DNA of 64,000 bases from Aphodosoma sp051870875 (lineage in GTDB: Bacteria; Bacteroidota; Bacteroidia; Bacteroidales; Paludibacteraceae), in NCBI GenBank assembly GCA_051870875.1, contig JBJECG010000050.1, positions 29,157 through 93,156 on the forward strand, read 5' to 3'. The notes under the pieces are model-generated. The model was given only the letters and a program-made list of their open reading frames with translations. It was not told where the DNA came from and searched no databases. The position numbers were made by a program, and so were the translations under genes. Positions within the stretch are counted from its first letter, which is position 1. Each line of letters starts with the position of its first letter. This document shows, in pieces, positions 34,201 to 43,200 of this stretch.

Positions 34201-34541
34201 AAGGCACCCGCACACCCGACGGCAACATAGGCCGATTTCACCGAGGAGCGTTCAGTCTGGCAAATGATCTGGGCATTGACATTCTCCCCCTCTACATACA
34301 TGGGATGTTTGACATACTACCGAAATACGATTTCATGATACGCCGGGGGAATGCGACATTGGAAATAGGCGAACGGATTGACCATGACATATTTGCAGAC
34401 AAAAATGACCGAGCCATAACAAACCTGATACACCACATGTATGTAGAAAAATATGCAGCAATCAGGCAACGGCTGGAAACCTCCGCATACCGCGCACCGT
34501 ACATCGCCTACAAAAAGAAATACACGATAAACTTACAATAA
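31284..34541 (+). CDS. MMPL/RND-type exporter fused to PlsC-like acyltransferase
   Basis: 1085-aa fusion. Residues 1 to about 815 form an RND/MMPL exporter with two six-helix bundles (the first helix at VYCAVGILLLLCIVS; helices 2-6 around 255-410; the second set around 440-455 and 660-810) and two large periplasmic loops. Residues 855-1075 form a PlsC domain: NHQSLLDIPAI with His905...Asp910 and FPEGTRTPDGN with Glu973, then GRFHRGAFSLAND. Exporters of this type move the polyene product outward; the fused acyltransferase suggests that acylation and export are coupled. In other aryl polyene clusters the two functions are usually separate genes. Confidence 0.88.
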   Translation: MNLFLKIFDRLSDHRTIVYCAVGILLLLCIVSALQMNCNEDISAFMPLDKESAKYAEVFNNMSGQSTVAVVFNDISNSHPSDRISNIQSGIDALGEAIARRDHKKTIKNLRLHVDETAILDMLDDVWHTYPLLLTDEDYRHMDSLLNDTGYLQQQIKQDRQMLMLPTGGFTARSLPYDPLHLSIVIPDRLRQLNANSAYQTIDGYLMKDSTGIVLLDSPFGMSESGNNQKLQELLDSCINDVAAEYQTLEIAAIGAPLIAVTNAKQIKSDSRLAISLAIILILLVLYYSFRRISDLMWIGISVIAGWLFALGAISLIRDGISLIAIGIGSIIIGIAVNYPLHFIEHLKHESNMKEALKEMIPPLLIGNITTVSAFLCLILLDSQAMRDLGLFGALTLVGTILFVLICLPVFLNRRKARQRRPISNFTFGSLQIPAHNKHTKQVVFVMVTILTIIFGYFSTGTSFDSDMRNINYMTPRQRENLQFLTTNADSSNDSLDVIFAVAEGHTLDEALKSNERMIDRLKGYGEIRRLTSIAGLIPSDSLCTIRLEKWNNFWKVRHGILDRFNATVMENGFVPSAFSPFINMTENGVNPVTAEDNPIYKHIGHNFILHSGNGYKVVNFLHVDRNRMTDIKTKLGGALPNSCFIFSRADVSNHLVEILSDSFDYIGLVCGLTVFIFLCLSFHSIELSLLAFLPLAVSWIWILGIMQIFGIQFNIVNIILATLIFGQGDDYTIFITEGLMYEYTTGKKRLETYKNSVALSAVIMFIGIGSLIVSKHPAMRSLAEVSIIGMITVIIMTYYLPPLVFRWLTEKDGKRREYPVTLYRLTASLVAIITFICGAYIVITPYIYLIYNPFKKTTARENHLHKLIQHVSGFLVRHIPGVKFNETNTTGETFTKPAVIICNHQSLLDIPAIMQLSPKTVVLTNAREWNNPFYRKIIHAAEFYTISNGYDATLTHLKELVKKGYSIVVFPEGTRTPDGNIGRFHRGAFSLANDLGIDILPLYIHGMFDILPKYDFMIRRGNATLEIGERIDHDIFADKNDRAITNLIHHMYVEKYAAIRQRLETSAYRAPYIAYKKKYTINLQ

Positions 34542-34552
34542 CAACATATAAT

Positions 34553-34780
34553 ATGAAAGATGAAATAAGACTTCTGCTGGAAGAAACTCTGCCACTGATA
34601 GATTTCGACTCACCGTTTCTTTTCTCAGAACTTGATTCGCTTGGTATCACAACCATACTGATGCTTCTGTCAGACAAATACGGCATAACGTTAGACCACA
34701 ACGATGCCACACCCAAAAATTTGAAAAATCTCGACAACATAGTGGCTCTTGTAGAACGTAAAATTGCAGAAAGACAATGA
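34553..34780 (+). CDS. Acyl carrier protein-like protein 3 of aryl-polyene-type cluster
   Basis: 75-aa carrier-like protein with Asp28-Ser29-Leu30 in FSELDSLGITTILMLLSDKYG, the pantetheine attachment site. It is shorter than the other two and lies directly before the AMP-forming ligase (4-nt overlap), so it is the likely carrier for the aryl starter acid. Confidence 0.85.
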   Translation: MKDEIRLLLEETLPLIDFDSPFLFSELDSLGITTILMLLSDKYGITLDHNDATPKNLKNLDNIVALVERKIAERQ

Positions 34781-36108
34781 CTGTCATGACATTGGAAGAT
34801 TATCTTCACAGAAATGCCATACTGTACCCCGACAAGACAGCTGTAATATGCAACGGCGAAACAATGTGTTATGCCGAACTGTGGACAGAAGTGGAATATC
34901 GTGCAAAAAAACTCTTGTCGGACGGACTTCAAGCCGGCACTCCAATAGTATTCAGGACCACACAGAATACCGAATTTCTGATCATGTACTTTGCCATACA
35001 CCATGCCGGAGGAGTGGCTGTACCATTGGAAACTTCAACACCTGACGAACGTTTCCAAGAAATAGAAACCCTCGTTCGGAATGCCGACATTCCACGTGAC
35101 ACAGCCGACATCCTGTTTACGACAGGCACAACAGGCAAAAGCAAAGGTGTGATGACAAGCAACAGCACCATCATTGCCAATGCAGAAAATCTGGCGGACG
35201 CTCAACAGTTCTCACATGACCTGACCTTCATAATAAACGGCCCGCTCAACCATCTCGGCAGCCTTTCAAAAATATTCCCCACCATAATCACAGCCGGAAC
35301 ACTGTATATTCTGGACGGAATGAAAAACATAAATGCCTTCTATACGGCATTGGAATATCCGTGCAGTAAATTCGCCACATTCCTTGTGCCGTCAAGCATA
35401 CGTATGTTATTGACATTAAGCGGCAATAAACTGAAAGAATATGCCGGCAAACTGGATTTTATAGAAACTGGAGCCGCCCCGATTGCCCAATCCGATATGG
35501 AACAACTATGCACCTTGCTGCCCTATACCAGGCTGTACAACACTTACGCATCAACCGAAACAGGAATCATCTGCACCCACAATTTCAACGGGAACAAATG
35601 TATTGCAGGCTGCCTCGGACGACCGATGAAACACTCGGCACTGTTCATCACCGATGAAGGCAATGTGGCATGTCAGGGCAAAACTCTGATGACAGGATAT
35701 GTAGGAGATCCGGCACTGACAGCATCAGTGCTCCGTGACGGGATTCTCTACACGCATGACAACGGAACAATTGACGAAGACGGAATGCTGCACCTAAGCG
35801 GACGAAACGATGACGTGATCAACGTGGGCAGTTACAAAATTGCACCGTCCGAGATAGAAGACATAGCCATGTCTATGCCTGAAATAGCAGACTGTATCTG
35901 CATAGCCGCACCACACCCGATAATGGGCGCGGTACTAAAACTGCTCATCGTACCTGCCAAAAACTCGGTTATCGACAAAAAAGCAATAGCCCGGTACATC
36001 CGGTCTCATACAGAATCATACAAAGTACCGACACTATATGAAACGGTTGCACAAGTCAGACGCACATATAACGGCAAATTAGACCGCAAACACTACAGAA
36101 AACAATAA
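34777..36108 (+). CDS. AMP-forming acyl-CoA/ACP ligase, likely starter-unit activator
   Basis: 443-aa ANL-superfamily enzyme. The nucleotide-binding loop is TTGTTGKSKGVM (about residues 115-126); YNTYASTETGIIC is motif A5, HLSGRNDDVINVGSYKI is A8 and the C-terminal Lys is in RRTYNGKLDRKH. At 443 aa it is slightly shorter than typical ligases, with a compact N-terminal domain. It would activate the aryl carboxylic acid starter and transfer it to the adjacent carrier protein. Last gene of the operon. Confidence 0.88.
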   Translation: MTVMTLEDYLHRNAILYPDKTAVICNGETMCYAELWTEVEYRAKKLLSDGLQAGTPIVFRTTQNTEFLIMYFAIHHAGGVAVPLETSTPDERFQEIETLVRNADIPRDTADILFTTGTTGKSKGVMTSNSTIIANAENLADAQQFSHDLTFIINGPLNHLGSLSKIFPTIITAGTLYILDGMKNINAFYTALEYPCSKFATFLVPSSIRMLLTLSGNKLKEYAGKLDFIETGAAPIAQSDMEQLCTLLPYTRLYNTYASTETGIICTHNFNGNKCIAGCLGRPMKHSALFITDEGNVACQGKTLMTGYVGDPALTASVLRDGILYTHDNGTIDEDGMLHLSGRNDDVINVGSYKIAPSEIEDIAMSMPEIADCICIAAPHPIMGAVLKLLIVPAKNSVIDKKAIARYIRSHTESYKVPTLYETVAQVRRTYNGKLDRKHYRKQ

Positions 36109-36524
36109 ATACCATCACGACAAAATCCATTCCCCCCAAAAGCAAGAAAAAAGCAGACACCAACAATGCCGGAACAGGGCAGTTTGTCCAATATACAAAC
36201 AAAGCAATCCATTCTGCTGAAAACCACAAGGGAATCAAAGCATTATAAGACTGACAAAAGTGATTTTCAGCCAGCCTCTTTACTGACACAAGCAGACACT
36301 TAATCCTACAAACATTAAACAATACGGCCATATCCTTTAAGGTAAATATGTTATAGACACCTTTGAAAAAATATCCTTATCCGGTATAATATCTGACACA
36401 GGTGATAAAATAACAGCAAAGGTTTTGTGCAGTCAAAGTTTTTGCCTACTTTTGCGCCCTATTTGCACTTTGACCCCAATGCAGGGCAAAGCAGTAACGA
36501 ACAATAAATGTATATCTTATATCC
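36109..36524. other. Intergenic region after the aryl-polyene-type operon
   Basis: This 416-nt gap holds no obvious terminator hairpin, and ends with the strong promoter of the next gene (36424-36454). A minus-strand frame (36331 to 36056) encodes a hydrophobic 91-aa peptide that runs into the ligase gene in antisense; it has no recognisable family and is not annotated. Confidence 0.5.
36424..36454 (+). promoter_or_regulatory. Strong Bacteroides-type promoter of the ATP-grasp-like gene
   Basis: TTTG (36424-36427), 19-nt spacer, then TACTTTTG (36447-36454): an exact fit to the -33 TTTG / -7 TAnnTTTG consensus, 70 nt before the start codon. Confidence 0.75.
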
Positions 36525-37694
36525 ATGAAATTATATTGTTTCAATCCAGAGCATGATATGGCTATAGCAAACGGCAGTGAAAATTTCCAGGCACCAGAGT
36601 CGGCAGTCCTACTGGCTACCGACCTTTCACTGCTGCCGGCCTGGTTTGCAGATGAAGGGTCAATGGTGATCAGCGAACAGACCTTTGCACCGGACATCCG
36701 GCCAAGCGGATTGAATATCAAAAGCGTAAATCCATATTCCGGGGATATGCCTGCATACTGCACGGTAGAACCTTGGGGATGGGACGTGTCTGTACGCAAA
36801 CGACTGGCAGCATCAGGCATAGACATGTCATCTATGCCTGGCAACAGCTGTCTCGATATCTACCGCGGACTGTCGCACCGCCGTACCGCTTCGTTTGCCA
36901 TGGAATACATCCGCGAACGAATGGAACACCCTGAATTGATACCAAATCCGGCAATAGAACTGAAGACAGAGACAGAAATCAACCGTTTTGCAGCCGAACA
37001 CGAAGAAATAGTCCTAAAATCGCCGTGGAGCGGAAGCGGCAAAGGCGTATTCTGGTCAAAAGGGCCGTTGACACAAAGCCTTAGTGGTTGGTGCAGGCGA
37101 GTACTTGACAAACAAGGTTGCGTAATGGGAGAACTGGCCATGAACCGCATTCAGGATTTTGCTATGGAATACCGCGTCATGAACGGCAAAACCACATTTG
37201 CCGGATATTCGCTGTTCATAACAGAAAGCAGCGGCATATACCGAGGCAACCGACTGATGAGCAATGATACTATAGAACATGAATTGCAACGTTGGGTGGA
37301 TACAGACTATCTGAGATGGCTGCGCGGACAAATGCTCAATTTCATGGACGAACGCATAGCCCCCTACTACACCGGATACGTAGGTGTAGACATGTTCATC
37401 TACCGCGACGGTGAACATACCAGGATAAACCCGGCCGTAGAAATCAACCTCCGCATGACCATGGGTATGGCAGCCCGCATCATTTATGACCGCTATGTAC
37501 ACCCAAAAAGCAACGGATGGTTTTATATCGACCATGAACCGCCCGGACAACTTCTCACAGACCACACAGCCAAGCGCAACAATGAACCAATGCAGTTGGC
37601 AGACGGCAGGCTCTCAAACGGATATCTCTCACTCTGCCCCGTATTGCCCAACACAGTCTACAGGGCATCGATACTGTTGACCCCAAATCATTGA
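36525..37694 (+). CDS. Orphan ATP-grasp-like protein of unknown substrate
   Basis: 389-aa cytoplasmic protein (no signal peptide). EIVLKSPWSGSGKGVFW (about residues 161-177) resembles the lysine- and glycine-rich ATP-binding segment of ATP-grasp ligases, VMGELAMNRIQDFAMEYRVM is the next strand set, and INPAVEINLRMTMGMAARII carries the Glu-x-Asn metal pair typical of the fold. The N-terminal MKLYCFNPEHDMAIANG is conserved-looking and may bind the substrate. Related proteins are common in Bacteroidales and annotated only as hypothetical, so the substrate is unknown. It has its own strong promoter, thus an independent unit and not part of the polyene operon. Confidence 0.7.
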   Translation: MKLYCFNPEHDMAIANGSENFQAPESAVLLATDLSLLPAWFADEGSMVISEQTFAPDIRPSGLNIKSVNPYSGDMPAYCTVEPWGWDVSVRKRLAASGIDMSSMPGNSCLDIYRGLSHRRTASFAMEYIRERMEHPELIPNPAIELKTETEINRFAAEHEEIVLKSPWSGSGKGVFWSKGPLTQSLSGWCRRVLDKQGCVMGELAMNRIQDFAMEYRVMNGKTTFAGYSLFITESSGIYRGNRLMSNDTIEHELQRWVDTDYLRWLRGQMLNFMDERIAPYYTGYVGVDMFIYRDGEHTRINPAVEINLRMTMGMAARIIYDRYVHPKSNGWFYIDHEPPGQLLTDHTAKRNNEPMQLADGRLSNGYLSLCPVLPNTVYRASILLTPNH

Positions 37695-37707
37695 TAGCCA
37701 AACAAAA

Positions 37708-37762
37708 ACATCAGCGGCCTCAATAATGTACAACAAATCATACATATTGAGGCCGCTGATGT
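37708..37762 (-). terminator. Large hairpin between convergent genes
   Basis: 17-bp perfect stem, one unpaired A, then 5 more base pairs (left arm 37708-37730, right arm 37741-37762), loop 10 nt. On the minus strand it is followed by TGTTTTTGTT, so it can terminate the DUF4932-like gene; it may also stop the plus-strand gene ending 13 nt before it. Confidence 0.75.
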
Positions 37763-37803
37763 GTTCCGAACCAACCATCCACACCCCGACAAAATATGCC
37801 GTT

Positions 37804-39243
37804 TTATTCCACGACAGGAAGTGTGACATCTGAAAAACCAACGCCATTAACACCTCTCTGCGAAACAAAGTCCGACAAATGCACGCGCACGGTAAACTGA
37901 CCTATACCTTTCATATATTCAGTAGGAACCACAACACTTAAAGTACGCTTGTCGATCCATGAGTATTGTTTTTCTTTCGGCATATTCCGGCTCATCTTCT
38001 TCAATTGCTCACTTAATACCTCCCCATTGTCCGCCATCATCTCCACTCCACGCTTCGGCGACATATCCTCCGAAAAGACGAATGTCACTTTCAATGTATC
38101 TGTCTCTGACAATGATATTTTTCCATCAACATTGAAATAGGCATTGACTACAGACGGAGATGTTGCCAGATCGGCTGTATCAGATACAAAATCTTCAAGG
38201 AAAACAGCCAGCCGAGGTACAAAGTCCTCAAAATGCCTGTATCTGCCACGGTCAGTATAGAAACTGTCAAGCATCAACTGATAAGCTTTGTCCTGCCAAA
38301 TAAAGCCTTTTTGTTTATCAGCATACAAAGATCTCTCCACATACATGGAACCAAGGTTACAATCTCCCAAAAAGCACAAAGTTCCCAAACGCGTAAACCA
38401 CTCAGGCATGACAGCCTCTTTGTCGTATGCAGCATCGGCCAACCTGCCGGCTACCACCGGATATACCTTATCCACGGCGGAAGCAAATTCACCGGCATGA
38501 CGTTCGGCTACAGGGTTCGCCAATTTGTGCATCAGTTCGTGTATCAGAATTGTTATTACCGTAGTATCATAAGTAGCAACGAGACTGTCAGTAGAATAGC
38601 AGCAACCTACCAAAACGGCATTGTCGCTACCGGCAACCGGTATGTTACCATAATTTGACGGACCGTTTGTCAACGAAAGATATACAGTATATGAATTGAT
38701 ATCCTCACCCCAAAAATCAGCGAACCATTTCAAACCGACATTCATCACATTTTTCTGAAACTCTGATTCTGCTGTCCGGTACAAATCACCATGTTGCCTG
38801 AAAAACTTCTTGAAACTGGATTTGCTATAAAAATCATCCATCAAACGGACATATTCGGTAAACCGTCCGGCGGTCCAGCGTTTGTCCATTCTTTCCAAAC
38901 AAGCGGCGGCGGTGTCGGAAACAGCAATTACGTGTCCGTCCCTGATTGTCATACGACCAGCAGCATTTGACACGGCATCGTATCCAATATATGCGGTTTC
39001 CCTCAATTCATCGCAATATTTTATGAGCGGATGTTCTCTATACGGAGCAAAAAACGTGTCGATATCAGCGGCATATGCCGGAATATTACACTGGGAGTAT
39101 TCATTGGCACCCTCCAAACGCCATACTATGCTGTTGAGTTCAAATCGTTCGTCAACTGTAACGACAGGTTCTACACCACGCCAGGATGCAAAAACATGAC
39201 AACAGACAGCTGCCATGACAATACAAGAACAAAATCTCTTCAT
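37804..39243 (-). CDS. Secreted DUF4932-like protein with HExxH zinc motif
   Basis: I choose the ATG at 39241-39243 (MKRFCSCIVMAAVCCHVFA, a signal peptide), which gives 479 aa; the open frame runs 25 codons further up. The centre contains ILIHELMHKLANPVAERH, an HExxH metalloprotease motif, with a nearby AGEFASAV Glu-containing helix. The N-terminal PVVTVDERFELNSIVWRL and YREHPLIKYCDELRE match the DUF4932 family of putative secreted zinc peptidases of Bacteroidota. The C-terminal third is an Ig-like beta domain (LSETDTLKVTFVFSEDMSP then GIGQFTVRVHLSDFV). Whether it is catalytic or sorted by type IX secretion is not clear. Confidence 0.8.
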   Translation of the reverse strand: MKRFCSCIVMAAVCCHVFASWRGVEPVVTVDERFELNSIVWRLEGANEYSQCNIPAYAADIDTFFAPYREHPLIKYCDELRETAYIGYDAVSNAAGRMTIRDGHVIAVSDTAAACLERMDKRWTAGRFTEYVRLMDDFYSKSSFKKFFRQHGDLYRTAESEFQKNVMNVGLKWFADFWGEDINSYTVYLSLTNGPSNYGNIPVAGSDNAVLVGCCYSTDSLVATYDTTVITILIHELMHKLANPVAERHAGEFASAVDKVYPVVAGRLADAAYDKEAVMPEWFTRLGTLCFLGDCNLGSMYVERSLYADKQKGFIWQDKAYQLMLDSFYTDRGRYRHFEDFVPRLAVFLEDFVSDTADLATSPSVVNAYFNVDGKISLSETDTLKVTFVFSEDMSPKRGVEMMADNGEVLSEQLKKMSRNMPKEKQYSWIDKRTLSVVVPTEYMKGIGQFTVRVHLSDFVSQRGVNGVGFSDVTLPVVE

Positions 39244-39321
39244 AGAATAAAAATTGCAGTATAACATACCCAAACACATACAGAACGTACAGACAACATA
39301 TTTATTGTACTGCAACAAACC

Positions 39322-39990
39322 CTAAACCTTCTTGTTCATGTCGGCACCTTCGGTATATTCACCTTTAAGCGTAGGAAGAGCAATATGATAATGGGCTGCT
39401 ATGACTCGCAGGATTATAACCGACATGGCAGAAAGAATCTGTGTCGGGATAGCGCCAATCCCTGCCTCCATACATATCCAGTAAACCAAACCGCCAAACA
39501 CACAGGCAATGGCATAAAGGTCACTGCGGAAAACGAGCGGCACCTCATTGATGAGAGTGTCGCGCAGAATGCCACCTGCAGCTCCGGTAAGCGTACCCAT
39601 GATGATAGCCACCCACATGGGAAAATCGAAACTGAGCGACTTTTCTATTCCGACTACAGTAAACAATCCAAGACCAATGGCATCGAACCAGAATATGGTA
39701 TCATTCATGTGTACCAAATATTTACGGAATATCAGAGCAAACAACAATGCAATTGCCGACACAACCAGATAAAAACCGTCTAACATCCAAAACGGGGTGA
39801 CACCCAGCATCATATCACGCAATGTACCGCCACCTACTGCCGTAACCACCCCGACCACGTACGCACCAAACCAGTCAAAACGCTTGGCACTTGCCAAACG
39901 GATACCGGAAATGGCAAAAGCAAACGTACCGATAAAATCTATTATAGTAATAAATCTTATCTCCATAAAATATCTGACAAATTCTTCCAT
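39322..39990 (-). CDS. TRIC/UPF0126 family cation channel-like membrane protein
   Basis: 222-aa protein with about seven transmembrane helices and two internal repeats, each with the family motif: GGTLRDMMLG (about residues 53-62) and GGILRDTLIN (about 139-148). ISGIRLASAKRFDWFG and NEVPLVFRSDLYAIAC are also family-typical. Bacterial TRIC proteins are trimeric potassium-permeable channels. Gene is 78 nt upstream of the DUF4932-like gene on the same strand. Confidence 0.9.
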   Translation of the reverse strand: MEEFVRYFMEIRFITIIDFIGTFAFAISGIRLASAKRFDWFGAYVVGVVTAVGGGTLRDMMLGVTPFWMLDGFYLVVSAIALLFALIFRKYLVHMNDTIFWFDAIGLGLFTVVGIEKSLSFDFPMWVAIIMGTLTGAAGGILRDTLINEVPLVFRSDLYAIACVFGGLVYWICMEAGIGAIPTQILSAMSVIILRVIAAHYHIALPTLKGEYTEGADMNKKV

Positions 39991-40146
39991 ACAGTATTCG
40001 TAATAACCAATTAAAAAACAATTATACCATTCATCGCCACATATTCAGAGCCCAATGTGCCGGTACAGACATCAGTATACCAAGCCACAATCACGACAAA
40101 ACATATTGTTTCATACTGCCGTACATTTACCGACAATGTTGCAAGA

Positions 40147-40178
40147 AGCGTTGCCCGGTCCAATGGTCAGGCAACGCT
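40147..40178 (-). terminator. Possible terminator after the tricorn-like gene
   Basis: 9-bp inverted repeat (40147-40155 with 40170-40178), loop 14 nt, 45 nt beyond the stop on the minus strand. No strong T-run follows, so the call is weak. Confidence 0.35.
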
Positions 40179-40222
40179 CCATCAATAAAGCATCATAATG
40201 AACAAACTACCGGTTTGACACA

Positions 40223-43200
40223 TTACCAAGCAGTTTTGTCTTCATCGATTTGACGCAACAACTCCCTGACAGCAGCTTCGAGCTGTTTGTCCTCACCTTT
40301 AACAACCGACTCAGGATCATTATCGACAAGAATATCCGGTTCAAGTTGCGTATTCTCCAGATAATATCCCTCTTTGGTAAGATATCCTATGACAGGGATG
40401 CCGAAATAGAGGGTCGGATCCTGAAGGGTTTCCCAGTTAACCGAAGTCATGGTACCCGGGACAGGCATACCGACAATGGATCCCATCCCCTTATGACGAT
40501 AAACCCATGGAGTGCCATGTGCGTTTGAATAATTCGCCTCAACCACAAGCATGATGCTCTTCTTGTTGTAGCGACGAGAGGGCATATCACAGCTTTTCCG
40601 TCCCTGGGTGGTCTGTTCGAGATATTTTTCTCCGGAAAAAAGAATTTCAATATCCTCATGCAGACGCCCCCCGCCATTGTAACGGGTATCGATGACAATA
40701 CCGTCGCACTCGTTGTAACGGCCCAAAATATCGGCATAAACCTGACGGTATGAACCATCAGCCATACTGCGAATATGAACATACCCCAAACGTCCTCCGG
40801 AAAGACGCTCGGTAGCTTCGGCACGCCCTTTCACCCAACGACGGTATAGAGCCTCACTCAAGGCACCTGGCGCTACCGGTTTCACCACTTCATCCCACCG
40901 CAGACCAGTTTCCGGATTGTATACAGACACAAGCACTTTTTCACCGGCTTTTCTATTCAACAGCGGATAATAATCCTGACCAGCTTTAATTTCAACACCA
41001 TCTATTTTTTCAACAATACATCCGGCTTGCATTTTTGAATAGTCAGTATCAAACGGTCCATAGACAAGGATTTCCGAAACTTTCAGTCCATCACCGGTAT
41101 ACGACTGGTCATAAAACAGGCCAAAGTCGGCAGTAACGTCACCATCAGGGACGGAAGGTGCAAAATATCCGGAACCTGTATGCGAAACATTGAGTTCGCC
41201 GAGAATTTCAGAAAGCAATTCGGAAAAGTCGTAGTTGTTGTTGATATAAGGCAGGAACGGCAAATAGTCTTCACGAAGCCTATCAAGGTCAACGCCATGA
41301 TAATTACTGTTATAGAAACGTTTTTTCTGCTGGACGAACACGTGATTGAACATAGCTTCACGCTCAGCCGCGACATTGACATACATAACTGCACTGTAAG
41401 GCAACGGATCCGCCGAATTGTTGGCTACATTGATTTTCTTGCATGAGCGACCGAAAGCATAAATGTTTTTGCCATCCTTGTCAAGCATCAGACTCACACT
41501 GCCTATGTTTTTATTGATAATTTTGGTATCACGTTCGCGAATGGAAGTCTGCCACAGGTCATACCCTTTCTCAAATGCCGAAGTAAAATAGAGTTTTTCC
41601 CCGTCTTTTGACAGGACGGCAGACCCGAGCTGTGAAGACATGGGTGTAAGGCGCACTATGCGGTCTTCGAGATGTGCGAGGTCAACGAACACTTTTTTAG
41701 CATCATTTTTCGTATTGTCATTAACATCAGATTTTTTATCCTTCTTAGCTTTCTTGTCTTTTTTACCTTCGTCATTACCGGCTTTTTCAGCCAGCTCCTT
41801 CATACGAGCCTCTTCGGCTTTTTTCAAATCATATTCCTCTTTCGAGAGCCGGTATTTATCGTAAGTATCCTGATTGAGGTAAGCGATGAACACATCGTCC
41901 TGACTGCCCCAGGAAGCATGGGCACGCATACCGAGACGGTTTGACACATAAACGATGGCATTGCCATCCAAAGCCCAACGCGGACTGCCATCGATATAAG
42001 CAGAATTGGTAATATTGTAGATCTCACCTCCACTGACAGCCGAAACTATGGCGACATCGGTATACGGTGCGCGGACATGGGTAATAATCTCCATGACAAA
42101 CCACTGACAATCGGGCGACCATTGGTAATAGAAACCATAGTCATTAGTATCGTAATATTTCGAGCCGTCGGTAATCTGACGTACCTTTTTGGTTGCAATA
42201 TTGTAAACCATCAGACGCGAACGATCGGCAATAAATGCAATTTCCTTGCCGTCAGGCGAGAATTGCGGGGCGAAACGCTCCTCATCTTCGTCATCAAAAA
42301 GCGGTTTCTCTTCGATGAGGGTTGCATTGGCAAAATTCACCTCTCCATCACGGACAATGGAAGCAGTGTAAAGGGCCCAACGCCCAGTACGTTCGGATGC
42401 GAACACTATCTGGCGACCATCGGGATGGACAGATACACCACGCTCGGCAGCAGCAGTATGGGTAATCTGTCTGGTAGTAGCATATTCGTTTGTAAAAGCA
42501 AAAACATCGCCGCGGGCAACAAACACTATCTGACTACCGTCTGGCGTCATATCGAATTCAGACGGGGAGGTAACGGCAAGACGTCTGACACTGTCAGGAT
42601 CAATCTCAGCACGCATGGTGATATTGACTTTGGATGGCAGGCCGCCGATTTTCTGAGTATAAATTTCGCCTTGATAGCCATAACATAGTGTGCCATCAGC
42701 AGCAGCGGAAAGGAAACGGACAGGATGCCCGGTAAAAGAAGTAATCGCTTCCGGCTCGTCCATTTCATCCGGAGTGGCGGCATAGACATTGAACGAACCG
42801 CCGTTACGTTCACTGAGGAAATAAATGCGGCCGTCGGCACCCACCACAGGATTGCGGTCTTCGCCTACATTAGTTGTCAACTGGGTATGCACGCCCGACT
42901 TCAGATCATATTTGAAAATATTGCGGGCCACACTTGACACATGATGTTTGCGCCAGTTGTTTTCGCTGCCCGTAGCCTTTTCGTAGTAAATGATATCGCC
43001 GGTAGCACTTGCATTCATGGCAGGAACGGTAAAAATCCGTACCGGACGGCCAGCATCAAGACCGACAGCATAAACCTCTTTTATCCAGCTGCTCGGAAAC
43101 TGTGCACTTTCAGCAGGTTTCTGGATATAGGCGTTGAAATAAACCTGTTTGCCGTCAGACGAAAAACAAAGCGGGGCTTCGTTGTGCGAATTGGTTGTAA

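Noticed and set aside
36056..36331. 91-codon minus-strand frame with strongly hydrophobic stretches behind the ligase gene.
   Set aside because: It overlaps the ligase end in antisense, no RBS, no recognisable family; base pattern fits chance reading of the opposite strand.
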